From: Macrothele yani
Taxonomy: Eukaryota > Arthropoda > Arachnida > Araneae > Macrothelidae
Reading direction: 5' to 3'
DNA length: 64,000 nucleotides
Assembly (NCBI GenBank): GCA_039090855.1
Contig: CM077011.1
Span: 22,755,001 to 22,819,000, forward strand
Each line of letters opens with the position of its first letter. Within the stretch, counting starts at the first letter, position 1. The position numbers were made by a program, and so were the translations under genes. The notes under the pieces are model-generated. The model worked only from the letters and a program-made list of their open reading frames with translations. It ran no database searches and had not been told where the DNA came from. Shown one piece after another: positions 20,812-32,720 of the stretch.

Positions 20812-21822
20812 TTACTTTTCTGTGAACTTCTGAAAATCCACTTCTTTCGATGTTAGGCCTTCTAAAGCAGAGAATCTGTTCTTCAGTTCCAACTTGAAGG
20901 TATTATGGTGTTTTTTAAGGTTGGTTATGTCAATACATTTTGTTTGTCTTATGAGCTTGCCACGTTCGAGTTTAGTGTTGAGGTGCATCTTACATCTCAC
21001 CAATCTATGATCACTACCTGTGTTGAACTTGTTTAGCACACTGCAGTCTTCGATGGCGAATTTTTTGTTACACATAATAAAATCAATTTCACTTGTCGTC
21101 CCATTTGGATGTCTCCATGTCCATTTCCTGTGTGGCTTTTTCTTGAAAAAGGAGTTCAAGATGAAAAACCCTTCTGCCTCTGCAAACTCTACGAGAGTAT
21201 TTCCACGCTGGTTTCTGTTGCCGTGACCGAATTTACCTACTGAAGTTTCATTCTGTTGCCGTTGCCCTATTTTTGCATTGAAATCTCCCATAATTATCTT
21301 CAAGTGCTGCTTACCTTTATTATTTAAATGACAAATTTCCTCATAAAATTCTTCAATTTCTTCTTCAGGATGACTTGTGATGTGTGCATAAGTTTGAATA
21401 ATCTGAGCCTGGTATCTTCTCGAGAGTTGGATAACGAGTCTTGCAGCTCTGTCAGAGGAACTTTCAACTTCTACAACTTTATCCTTCAGTTTCTTGTTTA
21501 TTATAAATCCAACACCACTAGTTCTGCCAGTATCTGTCCCACGATAGTAGAAGAAATGTCCACTTTTCCGTTCAACGAGATCTTCTCCTTTTCTCCTTAC
21601 CTCACTTAGCCCGACGATGTCCCACTTGATTCTTTGTAGTTCCTCTTTCAATTCAAGAAGCCTTGAATCAGAAGATAGGGAGCGTCCATTATACGTAGCC
21701 AAGGTCAGCATCAGATGGCAGCCTAGTCCGGTTCTCTGGGGATTCTTAGCACCCTCTGCCTTCATGTCGCACTGGCCGTGCCTTTGCCAGATACATTCCA
21801 GCTGCCGGAGACTGAGGGCCAA
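20812..21822 (-). pseudogene. RTE LINE apurinic-type endonuclease domain
   Basis: The target-nicking domain of the LINE polyprotein. The conserved blocks are LATYNGRSL (N), IVGLSEVRRKGE (catalytic E), RTSGVGFIINKKL, IIMGDFNAKIG (D and N), RKWTWRHPNGTTSEIDFIMC, and GSDHRLVRCKM (SDH). All catalytic residues look present. The frame ends at 20812 through a frameshift near 20830; in the neighbouring frame HRKVTKALMETATKL joins it to the RT part. The 336-residue length fits an EN domain plus linker. The first ATG at 21822 precedes the domain by about 35 residues; the true start may be upstream. Confidence 0.85.
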
Positions 21823-22196
21823 GATTTAAGTTGTGGAGTCATTTTGGAGTGGTTTGGCCAAGCGGGTTGGTGAGTGTGGGATAGAATTTCCTCTAATCCC
21901 GATGGTATAGTTATACCGCTATTGGCGGTCGTGAGAGCCTCTTTAGTGGGAATAGGATGCACCACGAGAAGGCGGGGTTGACATTTGTCAAGGAGAGGCT
22001 GTGATGTTACGCATCTCCTGACCTTACATCCTATATATATATATGCATCCCAATAACTGTTTGATATTTAATAACTGAAATCAATTTTAATAATAAAATT
22101 GGTTACTTGCTGAATTTTAGTGCCACTATTTTGCGTAATTCAGAAGTAATGGCTGACTATGACCGTGACCATGGAGTATATTAAAAATTGGAATCA

Positions 22197-22550
22197 TTAT
22201 TTACGATTACACAAATGCATTTTTTTAATGTATTTAGATTGTTGACTCTTTCCACGTTTTGATGGAGGTGCGCATTCTTTCATATGGTCCGTTATATTTT
22301 TGGTTCCATAATCTTTTATTGCACAGTCGACATCTTTCTTTGTAAATATACACTTTGCACATTTTGAACAACAAGCAAAACCAAACAGCACAGAATTATT
22401 CACCGGTTCCTTAATGAGACGAAACAATTTCCAGGATTCACTATTCCCCTTGTGGTTTTCAACAAGCACGTATTTGTTGGCCTCGACGCCTTTCTCAACT
22501 TCCTTAATATTAAATCCATCCATATTAACAGTTTTGACATGACATGTCAT
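22197..22550 (-). pseudogene. hAT-type BED zinc-finger fragment
   Basis: A 117-residue frame with SWKLFRLI, FGFACCSKCAKCIFTK and NITDHMKECAPPSKR: a CxxC pair followed by H and H/C at the spacing of a BED zinc finger, the DNA-binding head of hAT transposases and related genes. It ends soon after the finger, and no dimerisation or catalytic region follows, so it is an N-terminal fragment. It lies just beyond the LINE 5' end. Confidence 0.6.
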
Positions 22551-22559
22551 GGGAACGGG

Positions 22560-23289
22560 ATGTTAGTACATGAATAGAAAACCTCTGAATGCTCAATGTA
22601 AAATATCCGATGTGAAAAGTAACTCTTAGTCATACAGTGAACTTCTCACGGAGAAAGAGTGAATCAGCTGAGAAGCAGGCGAAATGTGCTTTCCTATACC
22701 TTGCCCTGGATAATCGCGCTGTAAAAGAACCAAAGGAAGGATCTTTCTACGATATGGTGTCGGTGTTTCTGACATCGGTCGGTGGAAATCTTCGTTGCCT
22801 TAAGAAAGAGACGACAATATTTTCCCATGGCAAATCATTATTCACTCCGTGGGCACCAGTATCGACTACAGAATTCCACAACGCGCATTTTTCTTTGGAA
22901 TATATTTTTCTCTTTTCAAAAATAAAATGGGAATAAAACCGGGCTCAAATCGGGTAAGGAACACCTTCACCCGACCCGTTGGACTCGCAAGAAATTGTCG
23001 ACCCGTTGGACTTGCAAGAAAATCTCGACCCGTTGACCCGTTACCTGTTTCCATCTCTAGTCGAAGCGACGCGGCACTCGTTCGATATCGCTGCCAATCG
23101 AGCGAGGAGGGCGCACACACACAGCTGCATGCGGGCAGTAGACGCCGGGGCAACGATAAAACGCAAGGATTGTGCTGTTGTGAGAGCCGTACGAACAAAA
23201 CCGAAATTTTTGCTCTCAACCATCTGTTGTCCTGTTTCGTCGTCTACAGGTAGGGAAGTGACCAGCCGGACCGTTGCCTGAAGACTTGC
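22560..23289. other. no gene seen; short GC-richer stretch
   Basis: Overlapping open frames on both strands (for example 22849-23253) without motifs. A 23 bp-type duplication is visible near 22970-23040 (gacccgttggact appears repeatedly). Possibly the flank of the hAT fragment. Confidence 0.4.
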
Positions 23290-23900
23290 GTCATGGGGAT
23301 TACGAATACATTCGAAGAGTCTATTCCGCAGCTACCACTGACCACCGAGCAGTGTCGGCACCGGTTGCAGTGGCGTCAGGCCCGAAAAACGTGAGACAGT
23401 GCTATACTAAATGAAGAGTCAGGGTTTGTCCTTGGCTTAGTGTAATAAATGTTTGAAGATGATCCGGCCATTGCACGGATACTGCCTTTACCGTGAAACG
23501 ACACACGGCTAGCACACCGGGACTGACTGACTGACTGAGGAGACATTTTCTACGATAGCCGGACACCCTTGGTAGTCCTCCGTACAACCCTGACGGTTCA
23601 GCGGTAAGTGAACGACATTCACGACCTGTTGTGTTGCCATTCCTGTCGCAGCATCACCGAGCAGTTTTTCAACAAGATGATGCGCGGCTACACACCGAAT
23701 GGCTCTCTCAGGTCTGCCTCCGTAATGTTGACCTAACCATCCCGATCTCCCGACCTCCCACCGATCGAACATATTTGGGAAATGATGGGACTCTACCTAC
23801 GTCCATTTATTAATGTCGGCGAACTGGCCTGTGATTTGAATACCATCTGACGTCCTATACCTCAGGATAATATCCGTGAACTGTACGCGTCTCTGCCATT
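23290..23900 (+). pseudogene. Tc1-like transposase relic, 3' part
   Basis: Highly broken. LPLTTEQCRHRLQWRQAR is the end of the DNA-binding half. Further on, in another frame, HHRAVFQQDDARLHTEWLSQ contains the second catalytic aspartate motif (normally QQDNARPHT), and the region around 23760 with IEHxWxMMG-type sequence (read across frames) is the third motif. At least three frameshifts and several stops. The N-terminal half is not recognisable. No terminal repeat was found. Confidence 0.65.
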
Positions 23901-24054
23901 AAGGGTAACTGCTTATATCCGTGCCACAGGCGGCGCTAGAGCGCACTGACTTGTTCTACTCGTGTAGCTTGTTTATCCGAATAAATGCCCCAACTGCTCT
24001 GGAATTGTAATCAACTGCTCTCGAATTGTAATTCCTAGAAATGTACATTGCACG

Positions 24055-24806
24055 TTTTGATTGGATGATTTCAATTTCTATTTTCGTCTTGATTGGATGA
24101 TTTCAATTTCTATTTTCGTCTTGATTGGATGATTTCAATTTCTATTTTCGTCTTGATTGGATGATTTCAATTTCTATTTTCGTCTTGATAGGATGATTTC
24201 AATTTCTATTTTCGTCTTGATTGATTTCAATTTCTATTTTCGTCTTGATTGGATGATTTCAATTTCTATTTTCGTCTTGATTGGATGATTTCAATTTCTA
24301 TTTTCGTCTTGATTGGATGATTGCAATTTCTATTTTCGTCTTTATTGGATGATTGCAATTTCTATTTTGGTCTTGATTGGATGATTTCAATTTCTATTTT
24401 CGTATTGATTGGCTGATTTCAAATTCTATTTTCGTCTTGATTGGATGATTTCAATTTATATTTTCGTCTTGATTGGATGATTCCAATTTCTATTTTCGTC
24501 TTTATTGAATTATTTCAATATCTATTTTCGTCTTTATTGAATGATTTCAATTTCTATTTTCGTCTTGATTGGATGATTTCAATTTCTATTTTCGTCTTGA
24601 TTGGATGATTTCAATTTCTATTTTTGTCTTGATTGGATGATTTCAATTTCTATTTTCGTCTTGATTGGATGATAACAATTTCTATTTTCGTCTTGATTGG
24701 ATGATTTCAATTTCTATTTTCGTCTTGATTGGATGATCTCAATTTCTATTTTCGTCTTGATTGGATGATTTCAATTTCTATTTTCGTCTTAATTGGATGA
24801 TTTCTT
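24055..24806. repeat. 32 bp minisatellite, about 23 copies
   Basis: The unit is ttgattggatgatttcaa followed by tttctattttcgtc (32 bp). Most copies differ by one or two bases; one copy near 24210 lacks a few bases. The array has sharp edges and no coding potential. It contains the ATTGG (inverted CCAAT) word once per unit. Confidence 0.95.
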
Positions 24807-26610
24807 CTGGGGTCCTTCGTTTCTCTTGGCAAAAAGTGTAATTTAGTTTGAGAAAATATTCCGAAAAAATCCATGCTCGCGTTTGGGTAAATGAGTTTTA
24901 CCTGGGTCTCAATACCGATTTATGAGTTTAAAGACGGTACTAATATTTGTTGCAAGCTTGTGAAGTGTTTTTTTCTGCGGCATTTTTTAAACAAAAGTTC
25001 AAGTATTTCGTTAAACCGCCTGGCCTCAACTTTGACCAATGTTCGAAATGAGCCGGAATGGGTCGGTACGGCATACCAGTATTTAACAAAACTGAAAGTG
25101 AGCGCACCGGCAGTTAAAAAAACATTATTAACCACCCCGGTTAGTAATAAATTATAAACCCACCACAAACGACATAAAGAAATTAGGATGAAAACACAAA
25201 TTTTAACACAAAAATCGGCAAATGACATTTTTAACGGATAAAATTGATAAATAATTAGCAGCTGGTACTGAAAGAGACCACACACTCTTCAACGAAGGGT
25301 TTTTTTAATTATTACGTTAATTAATATACATTAATTTTTAATACAAAAAAAATTATGTGGAATGGTATGCATTTCTTTCAAAACCTATTTATGCTATGTG
25401 CATCTATGTTCGACACCATACCGGCAGTAGCTATGTGCCACTTCGACCACTGACTTTGATTCAGTGAAAGTGTGTTTGAAAGCTGAGATAAGTTCCAAAG
25501 ATGATGTGGAGAAACTGTTACATAGATAATCCCGACGTTATGTGGTTCATAATATTCACATTCATTACTTTAATTTCGACTTCAAAATTGAGCATTTCGT
25601 GTAACCGAAGCATGTTTTTTATTTTTTCTGACTTTAATGTAATATTATGTGGAATAGAAAGGCGAATACAGCCCAATGAGGAGTAATATTAAAATATGCT
25701 TTGCCAAATGACAGCCTGTTCTGGAAGGAAAAGTAAACCGGTAAATGAGGTCTTTTCCATAGGAAAAAAAGAACCTCATTTCCTAATTGGAAGACGTTCG
25801 TATTTAGAAAAAAAAATGCGCTTACAAGAAAGCTTAATATAAATGCACCTTGTAGGATGTCAGCTAATTTTATTGCCTCTAGAAAGCAAAGCCTGGCATT
25901 GTCTTTTTTTCTTAATGGCCATTCTCTGATTTTAATTTTTTATGAACCAGAAAATAGACTTAATTTATGAACGTCGCAAGTTTATAGCCTGCCAGAGTAC
26001 CCTGCTTGGAAACTAGACGAATATTCCTTGGGGACCCATAAAGATTTTAGTACAATCACGAACGAATGTCATTGGCAATTTCACTCCAGAAATGCATATA
26101 CGAGTTATAAAATATGCATTACACAAGTAGTTGACTTCTTCGTACTTAATGTTTTACTTTTTTTTTCTCATCAGTGGAGAAGTTATCTGATTAAGCAAAC
26201 TAATCGAAATCAACTTTGCATCATCAAATTCAGTTTGCTCATTTAGGCAAACATCGCGGAAGGTTTAATTATTAATTACCTGTCAATATTTATTACGATG
26301 TCTCAATTAAATATAATTTCATCAAAATTTGAGTCCTTGAACTTTCTTTGTTATCGTTAAAACGTATACTTTTAAAAGCAGGAAGTACACGCAATATTTA
26401 TGTCGAGATAGAAATCAGAAATTGAGATTTAAACGCCAAGGAAAGGCATAAACGCGAGCGTTCATTCGATGAAGAAAATAACATGCAGCAAAGTTGCTGG
26501 TGGTTGTCCTTTTTGTAACGAAATTTCCGTATTTAGAATTTCCCGTTTACTTTAACTACCGTATTTTCACAAATTTTCTGTAGGCAGTAATTCCGTTTAT
26601 TTCAGAGTCC
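24807..26610. other. no gene seen, 1.8 kb AT-rich
   Basis: The open frames 24891-25157, 24920-25285 (opposite strand) and 26028-26246 have no recognisable domains. No tandem repeats or tRNA-like boxes. If a host gene fragment exists in the window it could be here, but nothing supports it. Confidence 0.4.
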
Positions 26611-26619
26611 GCTTAAGGC

Positions 26620-26800
26620 TTCTCCGTATTTATGTTGAAATTTCGCAACCTGGATTTTTCCGCCCTTACACCAGAGAATCCTTCCGCCCCGGTGGGATAT
26701 GTTCCGTTGTTGTTTTGGGTTGGCTCATTAGAAACCGCGCGCATTAACCACTGAGCCAGGGAAACCCCCGCAGTGCAGGGGCAGCCGCAGAAGGATACCT
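26620..26800 (-). repeat. possible tRNA-derived SINE head
   Basis: On the minus strand the word tggctcagtggttaatgcgc near 26735-26760 is a good RNA polymerase III A box of tRNA type, but I do not find a convincing B box at the right distance. No second copy is seen in the window. Weak. Confidence 0.25.
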
Positions 26801-27104
26801 CACAAAAAAAAACTCTAAAAATAACTTTCCTAAAAAAACACAGCATGATATTTTTCAATGTAGGCTGGTGGTTGGAAAGGAGAGTGTGGGAGGGGGTGAA
26901 GCTAGCTTTCCTTACTAAAGCCTCCTCCGTTCTGCCCACTCCTAGCCCAGCTTCCTTCCTCACTTCCTGTGTAGGTCGCGGCACCACGAGGATTGCCTCC
27001 TACCTGCCGTAGTTGTAGGGAGAAAGGGTAACTGTAAGTAAATCGTTTTTAATACACATTTCAATATCATATTATTTACTAGTGTCAGTAACAGTCTTAA
27101 ACAT

Positions 27105-27330
27105 AATTTTTTTTTTTTTGATTGGAGGTTTAACGACCACCGTGAGCAACTCAATGGGCTATAAGCAGTCGCCCGTCCCTAATTTAGGGCCACTGGTTTC
27201 AGGAAAGAGAGAGAGAGCCAGCGCCGAAAGACGAACACAACATCCATGCCTCACCGGGATTCGAACCCGGACCCATCTCGGACGAATGATCATAAGCCAG
27301 CGCTTAGACCACTGCGCCACTACAAGTTTT
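27105..27330 (-). mobile_element. SINE family A copy
   Basis: On the minus strand: head with ggcgcagtggtc-type A box and gggttcgaatcccggtg B box, family body, tail with ctaaattaggg, and a 3' poly(A) of about 13 (seen as T run at 27108-27119). Well preserved over the full length. No clear target-site duplication. Confidence 0.9.
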
Positions 27331-27344
27331 ACTACCAAAACCAG

Positions 27345-27832
27345 TTAATATTAATAGTGACCTCAGCAGGACGTAGTGTTAATGAAATGACACATCTTTG
27401 AAACCATTGGTAAAATCTGTTAATATTAATAGTGACCTCAGCATGACGTAGTGATAATGAAATGACACATCTTTGAAACCATTGGTAAAATCTGTTAATA
27501 TTAATAGTTACCTCAGCATGACGTAGTATTAATGAAATGACACATCTTTGAAACCATTGGTAAAATCTGTTAATATTAATAGTGACCTCAGCATGACGTA
27601 GTGTTAATGAAATGACACATCTTTGAAACCATTGGTAAAATCTGTTAATATTAATAGTGACCTCAGCATGACGTAGTGTTAATGAAATGACACATCTTTG
27701 AAACCATTGGTAAAACCTGTTAATATTAATAGTGACATCAGCATGACGTAGTGTTAATGAAATGACACATCTTTGAAACCATTGGTAAAATATGTTAATA
27801 TTAATAGTGACCTCAGCATGACGTAAAATCTA
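27345..27832. repeat. 75 bp tandem repeat, about 6.5 copies
   Basis: The unit contains ttaatattaatagtgacctc, agcatgacgtag and cacatctttgaaaccattgg. The start word recurs at 27420, 27495 and 27570, giving a 75 bp period. Copies differ by single bases, so the array is young. Because 75 is divisible by three any frame would be kept, but each unit contains stops. Confidence 0.95.
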
Positions 27833-28430
27833 ACAAAATTCACATAGTCGGGAAGCGAATAAACATCTTGATCTTCGAATTACATTTTTCTAAATGTTAG
27901 AGTTTAGATATAATATAAAATTAAGGAGGATTTGCATAAAACTGTTGTAAAATCGAGATCGATATTAAATTATTGGTAATCTGAATACAAATTCAAAATT
28001 GGTTTTAAGCACTGAAATGAATGTATGTGTAATATATGAAAATTGAATGACTTTAAAAAAAGGGGGCCCTGAATGTTTTTTACGGGGTGCCTCCACTTTT
28101 GCGGTACGCCAGTTCATGGAGCCATAAAGACTGGTAGGTCACAGTCACGTACAAGGTAAGACCCTAGTTACGGAATAATGACTTTTTTTGGTCCTTAATG
28201 CTAGTGAATTAGTCTATTTATTTTCTATTGCAGTTTGTTTTTTGAATAGATTTCTAATAATTTTATTTTTTGCTGTAGAAGGACTAATCGCAAATTCAGC
28301 ATATTTGCATCACGATTTTTCAGAGCAACAGAATGCTTTGGAACTTGAAATATTTTTAAACTCACAATGAATTTCAATTATCTTAAATAAAAGTTGAAAT
28401 GTACTGTTTTATATTATTATTTCATAAAAC
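27833..28430. other. no gene seen
   Basis: AT-rich. A 60-codon open frame at 28188-28370 has a hydrophobic middle but no recognised family. Confidence 0.4.
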
Positions 28431-28433
28431 TTC

Positions 28434-29316
28434 TAAATACAAAGGGTATCCTGAAAGTTACGCCTCTTCCCTCATATGAATTTTATTTGTAGCAGCAAAA
28501 TACTTGGAGATACTGTTAATAATGCTAGCATATTCAATGTATTGTCCATCACTTTCTATACATTTCCGCTATCTTGGAACCCATTGGTAAAATCCATTTT
28601 GAAGAAATTCCTAACGCTGCCGTTTCACCCATGAGTTCACAGCCAGTTTAACGTATATCACATTGTCGAAACGTTCCCTACGAAGGGTGTTTTTCAGAGG
28701 GGCAAAGACAAAATAGTCTGCAGGAGCCAAATCAGGACTGTAGGAGGGGGGAGCATCACCATCCACCCCATTTTGGCAATAGTTTATGAAGTCTCCATTG
28801 AGGTGTGGGGACGTGCGTTTTCATGGTGTAAAACAACACTATGAAGTCGAATGTCACGTCTTTTAATTCTGATAGCTTCCGTTATAATCTTCAATGTCTG
28901 CACATAGTGAGCACTGTTTATTCTTGCAACTCCTGTTGCAAAAATAAACAGTGGTGGCATGACGATCAGCAGTGATGAGGTCTTCCACTCGTTGCCTGTT
29001 GACATCTGTCACTGCAGTTGCGAGTCTTCCACTCCGTTTTTAGGTCCGACACTGAACTTTCTCCCTCTCGAAACCTTTTCATCTATCTTCGGCCATTGCT
29101 GATACCGAGTGTGTCAACTTTATACAACGCCAGAAATCTTCTGTGGATTTCTGTAGCTTCACATCCCTCTGTTTCCAGGAATCCAATTACTGCTCGCTGC
29201 TTTTCTCTGTCATTCCCGATCTTTATTTCCGATTCTGAAAAAAATTGTTCCCACATTGATAGTATATCATAGTTTAAGTCACAGCAATTTCAGTAAACGC
29301 ACTTCAAAATTTCAAA
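28434..29316 (-). pseudogene. mariner transposase relic with terminal repeats
   Basis: On the minus strand the N-terminal part reads ESEIKIGNDREKQRAVIGFL and IHRRFLALYKVDTL (a mariner helix-turn-helix), and later LHHENARPHTSMET carries the second catalytic motif (D changed to E here), followed by the SPDLAPADYFVFAPLKNTL-type third motif in another frame. Several stops and frameshifts. The left end tacaaagggtatcctgaaag at about 28438 is a mariner-like terminal repeat; its inverted partner lies at about 29316-29360 and is tandemly amplified in the array that follows. Confidence 0.75.
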
Positions 29317-29782
29317 AGTTATTAAGGAGGAGGCTTTACCTTCAGGATGCCCGTTGTATATATTCAAAAGTTATTAAGGAGGAGGTTTTACTTTCAGGAC
29401 GCCCCTTGTATATATTCAAAAGTTATTAAGGAGGAGGCATTACTTTCAGGATGTTCTTTGTATATATTGAAAAGTTATTAAGGAGGAGGCATTACTTTCA
29501 GGATGCCCTTTGTATGTATTGAAAAGTTATTAAGGAGGAGCCATTACATTCAGGATGCCCTTTGTATAAATTCAAAAGTTATTAAGGAGGAGGCTTTATT
29601 TCCAGGATGCCCCTTGTATATATTCAAAAGTTATTAAGGAGGAGGATTTATTTCAGGATGCCCCCTTGTATATTATTCAAAAGTTATTAAAGAGGAGGAT
29701 TTACTTTCAGGATGCCCCTTGTATATTATTCAAAAGTTATTAAGGAGGAGACATTACTTTCAGGATGTCCCTTGTATAAAGT
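29305..29782. repeat. 52 bp minisatellite made from a mariner terminal repeat
   Basis: The unit combines caaaagttattaaggaggag with a piece around ttactttcaggatgcccctt and gtatatatt. Start words at 29314, 29366, 29418 and 29470 give a period of 52 bp, about nine copies. The ttcaggatgcccyttgtat part is the reverse complement of the mariner left end at 28438 (tacaaagggtatcctgaaag), so each unit contains one terminal repeat plus flanking sequence. Confidence 0.9.
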
Positions 29783-30534
29783 TTACTCTTGATAGCTTTT
29801 GTCTGAAGGACTCCTCAGAGAGATACATAGACATTCCACAATCATCTGTACAATAATTTAAGTACTCGGTTTCTCATGGTAACACGATATATTATACATA
29901 CAACAGCTGGTGCACAAAATTGGGAAAAGGGAATGGAAACTGCGATATCCACAATATACGACCTTTTATAATTTTTAATTTTACTTACAAAAAGAGCACA
30001 TATGTAAAATATTCGTGTAACAAGAAACTCAATATAAGACGTTCCCTTCAGTTAACAAGCAACAAAACTCAGACAATAAGAAATTGCCAAGTACGAGATT
30101 CAGATGGATTTATTAAAGAGAAGAAAAATATTTTGGAAGATATTTTGGAAAGCACTAAAGTTTATTTCTCCATTAAGATTTGAAATTCTCTTATATGAAA
30201 CACATACGATTTTTTTAAATTTACTGAATACGACATGAGATTGACGTATGAACTGAACCAAAACTTCTCTAATAACTTAAAGGAAATAGAGACACTTTTT
30301 TGTTAAGCAAAGCAAATAGGACTTATTTTTATATGGGGAAAATATAAATCAGGAAACATAAAAAAGTTTACTTTTTTTTAAACCTTGCTTTCAGCTTATT
30401 TTGCTACTAATTTTATTTTATAAAACGCTATACTTTGAATGAAGCATAGGAAAAATGAACTCAAATAGGCATTCATGCAAAAACACGTCTAATAATGGCG
30501 GTACTTTGTTTTAAAGTACAGACAAATGTGGGTT
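29783..30534. other. AT-rich stretch with one unassigned 87-residue frame
   Basis: The plus-strand frame 29920-30183 (MGKGNGNCDIHNIRPFIIFN...) is lysine- and asparagine-rich and matches nothing I recognise. The sequence around it is low in complexity and AT-rich, where such frames are expected by chance. No repeats. Confidence 0.35.
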
Positions 30535-30732
30535 TCTTTATTGGAAATTTAACGACCACCATGAGCTACTCAATAGGCTATAAGCAGTCGCCCGTCCCTA
30601 ACTTAGGGTCACTGGTTCCAGGGAAGGGAGGGAACTAGTGCCGTAAGACAAACACAACATCCATGCCTCACCGGGATTCGAACGAATGATCAGAGGCCAT
30701 CGCTTAGACCACTGCGCCACCGGGGCGGCAAA
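30530..30732 (-). mobile_element. SINE family A copy, head shortened
   Basis: Family tail (ccctaacttagggtcactgg on the plus strand) and head (accactgcgccaccggggcgg) are clear, but the anticodon-side part of the head is deleted relative to the copy at 27105. Possible short target duplication of atgggtt type (aatgtgggttt left, aaaaatgggtt right). Confidence 0.85.
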
Positions 30733-30739
30733 AATGGGT

Positions 30740-31134
30740 TCGAATATATATATATAAAAAAAAAATTCGAGAGAATACTCTAGTACTCTTTGTAGATACT
30801 TTTATCTATACATCTTTCTCATGACAAGATTTTAACGAGTGGAATAAAACGAGTGATTCGAGATTATACTTTTATTTAAGTACACCACATTGAATTTATT
30901 CACGTTACACACGAACGTACCAAGCCCCAGTCAAATAGTGGAACTAAATCATAAGAACAGACAATAAGGTTTACTAATTCCAGATATTGAGCTGCTTTTA
31001 GGTAACCTAATTAATGAATGCTGTTGTCGTAAAGCCAATGAAAGAACATATGTGAGTCATAAAATTAAATATTCACTAAACTATAGCCGCTGAAAAAGTT
31101 GGTATTTCGACTGTTAAGTTTTTAAAATACAATA
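30740..31134. other. no gene seen; small TA run
   Basis: Contains a short (TA)n and A run at 30744-30768, otherwise AT-rich unique sequence. Confidence 0.4.
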
Positions 31135-31290
31135 TTTAGTGTTATGTGAAAACAGAAATTTGTCGGTGATCGAACCAGCATCCCCTCTCTGCTCCGGAGC
31201 TGAATGCTTTTCCATTAAGTAACACCGCCGGAATTCATGCCTGCAGATTTGTCGTCTTGACACGTGCTTCACCTCTGTAGTACGTCGGAA
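31135..31290 (-). mobile_element. SINE family C copy
   Basis: Shares with the copy in the LINE (19857) and with 59440 the order: aaattt at the left, tRNA-like head (gatcgaaccagcatcccctc), then gtcgtcttgacacgtgctt and tagtacgtcg. The head is degraded relative to the copy at 19857. Confidence 0.75.
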
Positions 31291-31369
31291 TTGCACCTAC
31301 GGACAATGAAATTGCGCACCAAGAAGGAATCACCGAATTGAACTGAAATTTTATGGACGTAATGATACA

Positions 31370-32720
31370 GCTGAATGATACACATGATGGCAAAAACAGA
31401 GCTGCAGGACAGTTACAGAGGGATCTGCGTAGCACGCAGACCGGTCATCTTCAATAGCGCGTCTCACCGCCTCGTGCGGCGATACATGCTGCAATACGGC
31501 CCAGCACGGAGGCGAACACACGCCTGATGTTGTCCTGCGGCAGACTGGCTTACATGTGTGGAACGTTGTGCGACAAATCCCGGATAGTGTGGCACGGCGG
31601 CGGCCGGCATTTCAACTGGTTCCACACATGCTCGGTAGGGGACATTTCCGGCAATCGGGCAGGCCATGGAACTGTCCGGAGATGAAGTAGGCTGTCCTGG
31701 GCAACTCGAGCAGCGTACGGGCGTGCATTATCCTGCTGGTACAGTGCACATAGAATCCCGGCCAGGATTGGGAGCACATAGGGACGCAGGATCTCATCCA
31801 CATACCGCTGGCCCGTCAGTGATCCACGTACCATTACTAGAACTGATCGGCTATCGTAGGCTATGGCTCCCCATACCATGGTGCCTGCAGTGGGGGAGGT
31901 GTGGTGCTCAATAGCGAGGTTGGGATTATGTCTTTGACCCGGGGACCTCCACATCGGATATGATGATCATCTGTCCCCAAAACGAAGCGGCACTCATCGC
32001 TAAACACCACACGTTGCCAGCCTGTGGTGTTCTACGTCGCTCTGGCCTGGCACCACTGCGCACTTAGCCGCAGTTGTTCCCGTGTTAATGGCAGCTCACG
32101 TAAGTGGTGCTGGGATCGCAGATTAGCTTCCGCGAGACGTCGGGAAATGGTTCGTGGGCGTACAGAAGCCTCTACATCAGCCTGTATAGTGGACTGGTTC
32201 CCCGTGGGATCCGTTCGTGCCTGGCGCATGATACGTTGATCCACTTTACCGGTGATTCTCCTGGTCCGTCCGGAGTCGCTTCGCCGTGTGGCAGTGCCGT
32301 TCACGTGTCCACAGCTACCAACACAGTCGGACAGTATGGTCAGAACAATCCACGTGGCGGGCTATACGGCGCGCCGACAACCCTGCGGTTTTCATCCCGA
32401 TGATCAGGTCTCTCTCAAAGTCCGTAAGCTGCGTAAATCGAAGTCTCTGGCATCTATCTGGCATTCTTGTCACTCTATACTCCTGCTTGCGTCGGCCGGT
32501 GGTTTTTGCTTTCATGGGGCATCGACTACACGCTGGTTGATAACGCTGCCGGTTCGTGGCTGCAGCGCCACCACAGTGTGTGCGGTCATGCGCACTCACA
32601 CCAAACGTGGATCATTTGCATACCAGCACACAAACTCTAGCTACTTGCAAAGTTTCGCGGTTGTAGCATGTTTCCTTCTAGGTGTGCAAATTTCATTCCG
32701 TGAGTGCATTATTATTATTG
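31370..32720 (-). mobile_element. Tc1-like element, broken
   Basis: Holds the transposase relic at 31464-32600. Outer ends are not certain: candidate terminal sequence gtgcaaatttcattccgtgag near 32685-32705, without a confirmed partner on the left. GC content is higher than in the neighbourhood, as expected for relatively recent transposase coding sequence. Confidence 0.75.
31464..32600 (-). pseudogene. Tc1-like transposase, three frames
   Basis: DNA-binding half: FTQLTDFERDLIIGMKTAGL and SARRIARHVDCSDHTVRLCW (frame ending 32315), then GRTRRITGKVDQRIMRQART and TISRRLAEANLRSQHHLREL, LSAQWCQAR (32304-32032). Catalytic half: TMVWGAIAYDSRSVLVMVRG, YQQDNARPYAARVAQDSLL (second D), MSPTEHVWNQL (E) in 31954-31550. 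A stop and frame change near 32030 removes the first-D motif region. Start ambiguous: RMPDRCQRL near 32465 is the likely natural start. The motif has NARPYAA where NARPHTA is usual. Confidence 0.8.

Larger units (their letters stand above)
18705..22030 (-). mobile_element. RTE-type LINE, degenerate, near full length
   Basis: Read on the minus strand: a 5' leader (about 22030-21800), an apurinic endonuclease (21822-20812), an RT (20800-19191), and a conserved C-terminal region (to 18719), ending in a short ATC-type repeat tail, as is usual for RTE elements. Both outer ends are flanked by TA runs (18617-18704 and 22031-22042), which suggests insertion into or duplication of a TA array. A SINE C interrupts the RT. 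Several frameshifts make it non-functional. Confidence 0.88.

Noticed and set aside
22849..23281. Overlapping 100-134 residue frames in three phases
   Set aside because: GC-richer sequence open on both strands; no family signature.
24055..24806. Possible CRISPR-like array of 32 bp repeats
   Set aside because: Head-to-tail minisatellite without spacers.
27345..27832. Possible CRISPR-like array
   Set aside because: The whole 75 bp unit repeats; there are no variable spacers between constant repeats. The genome is also eukaryotic.
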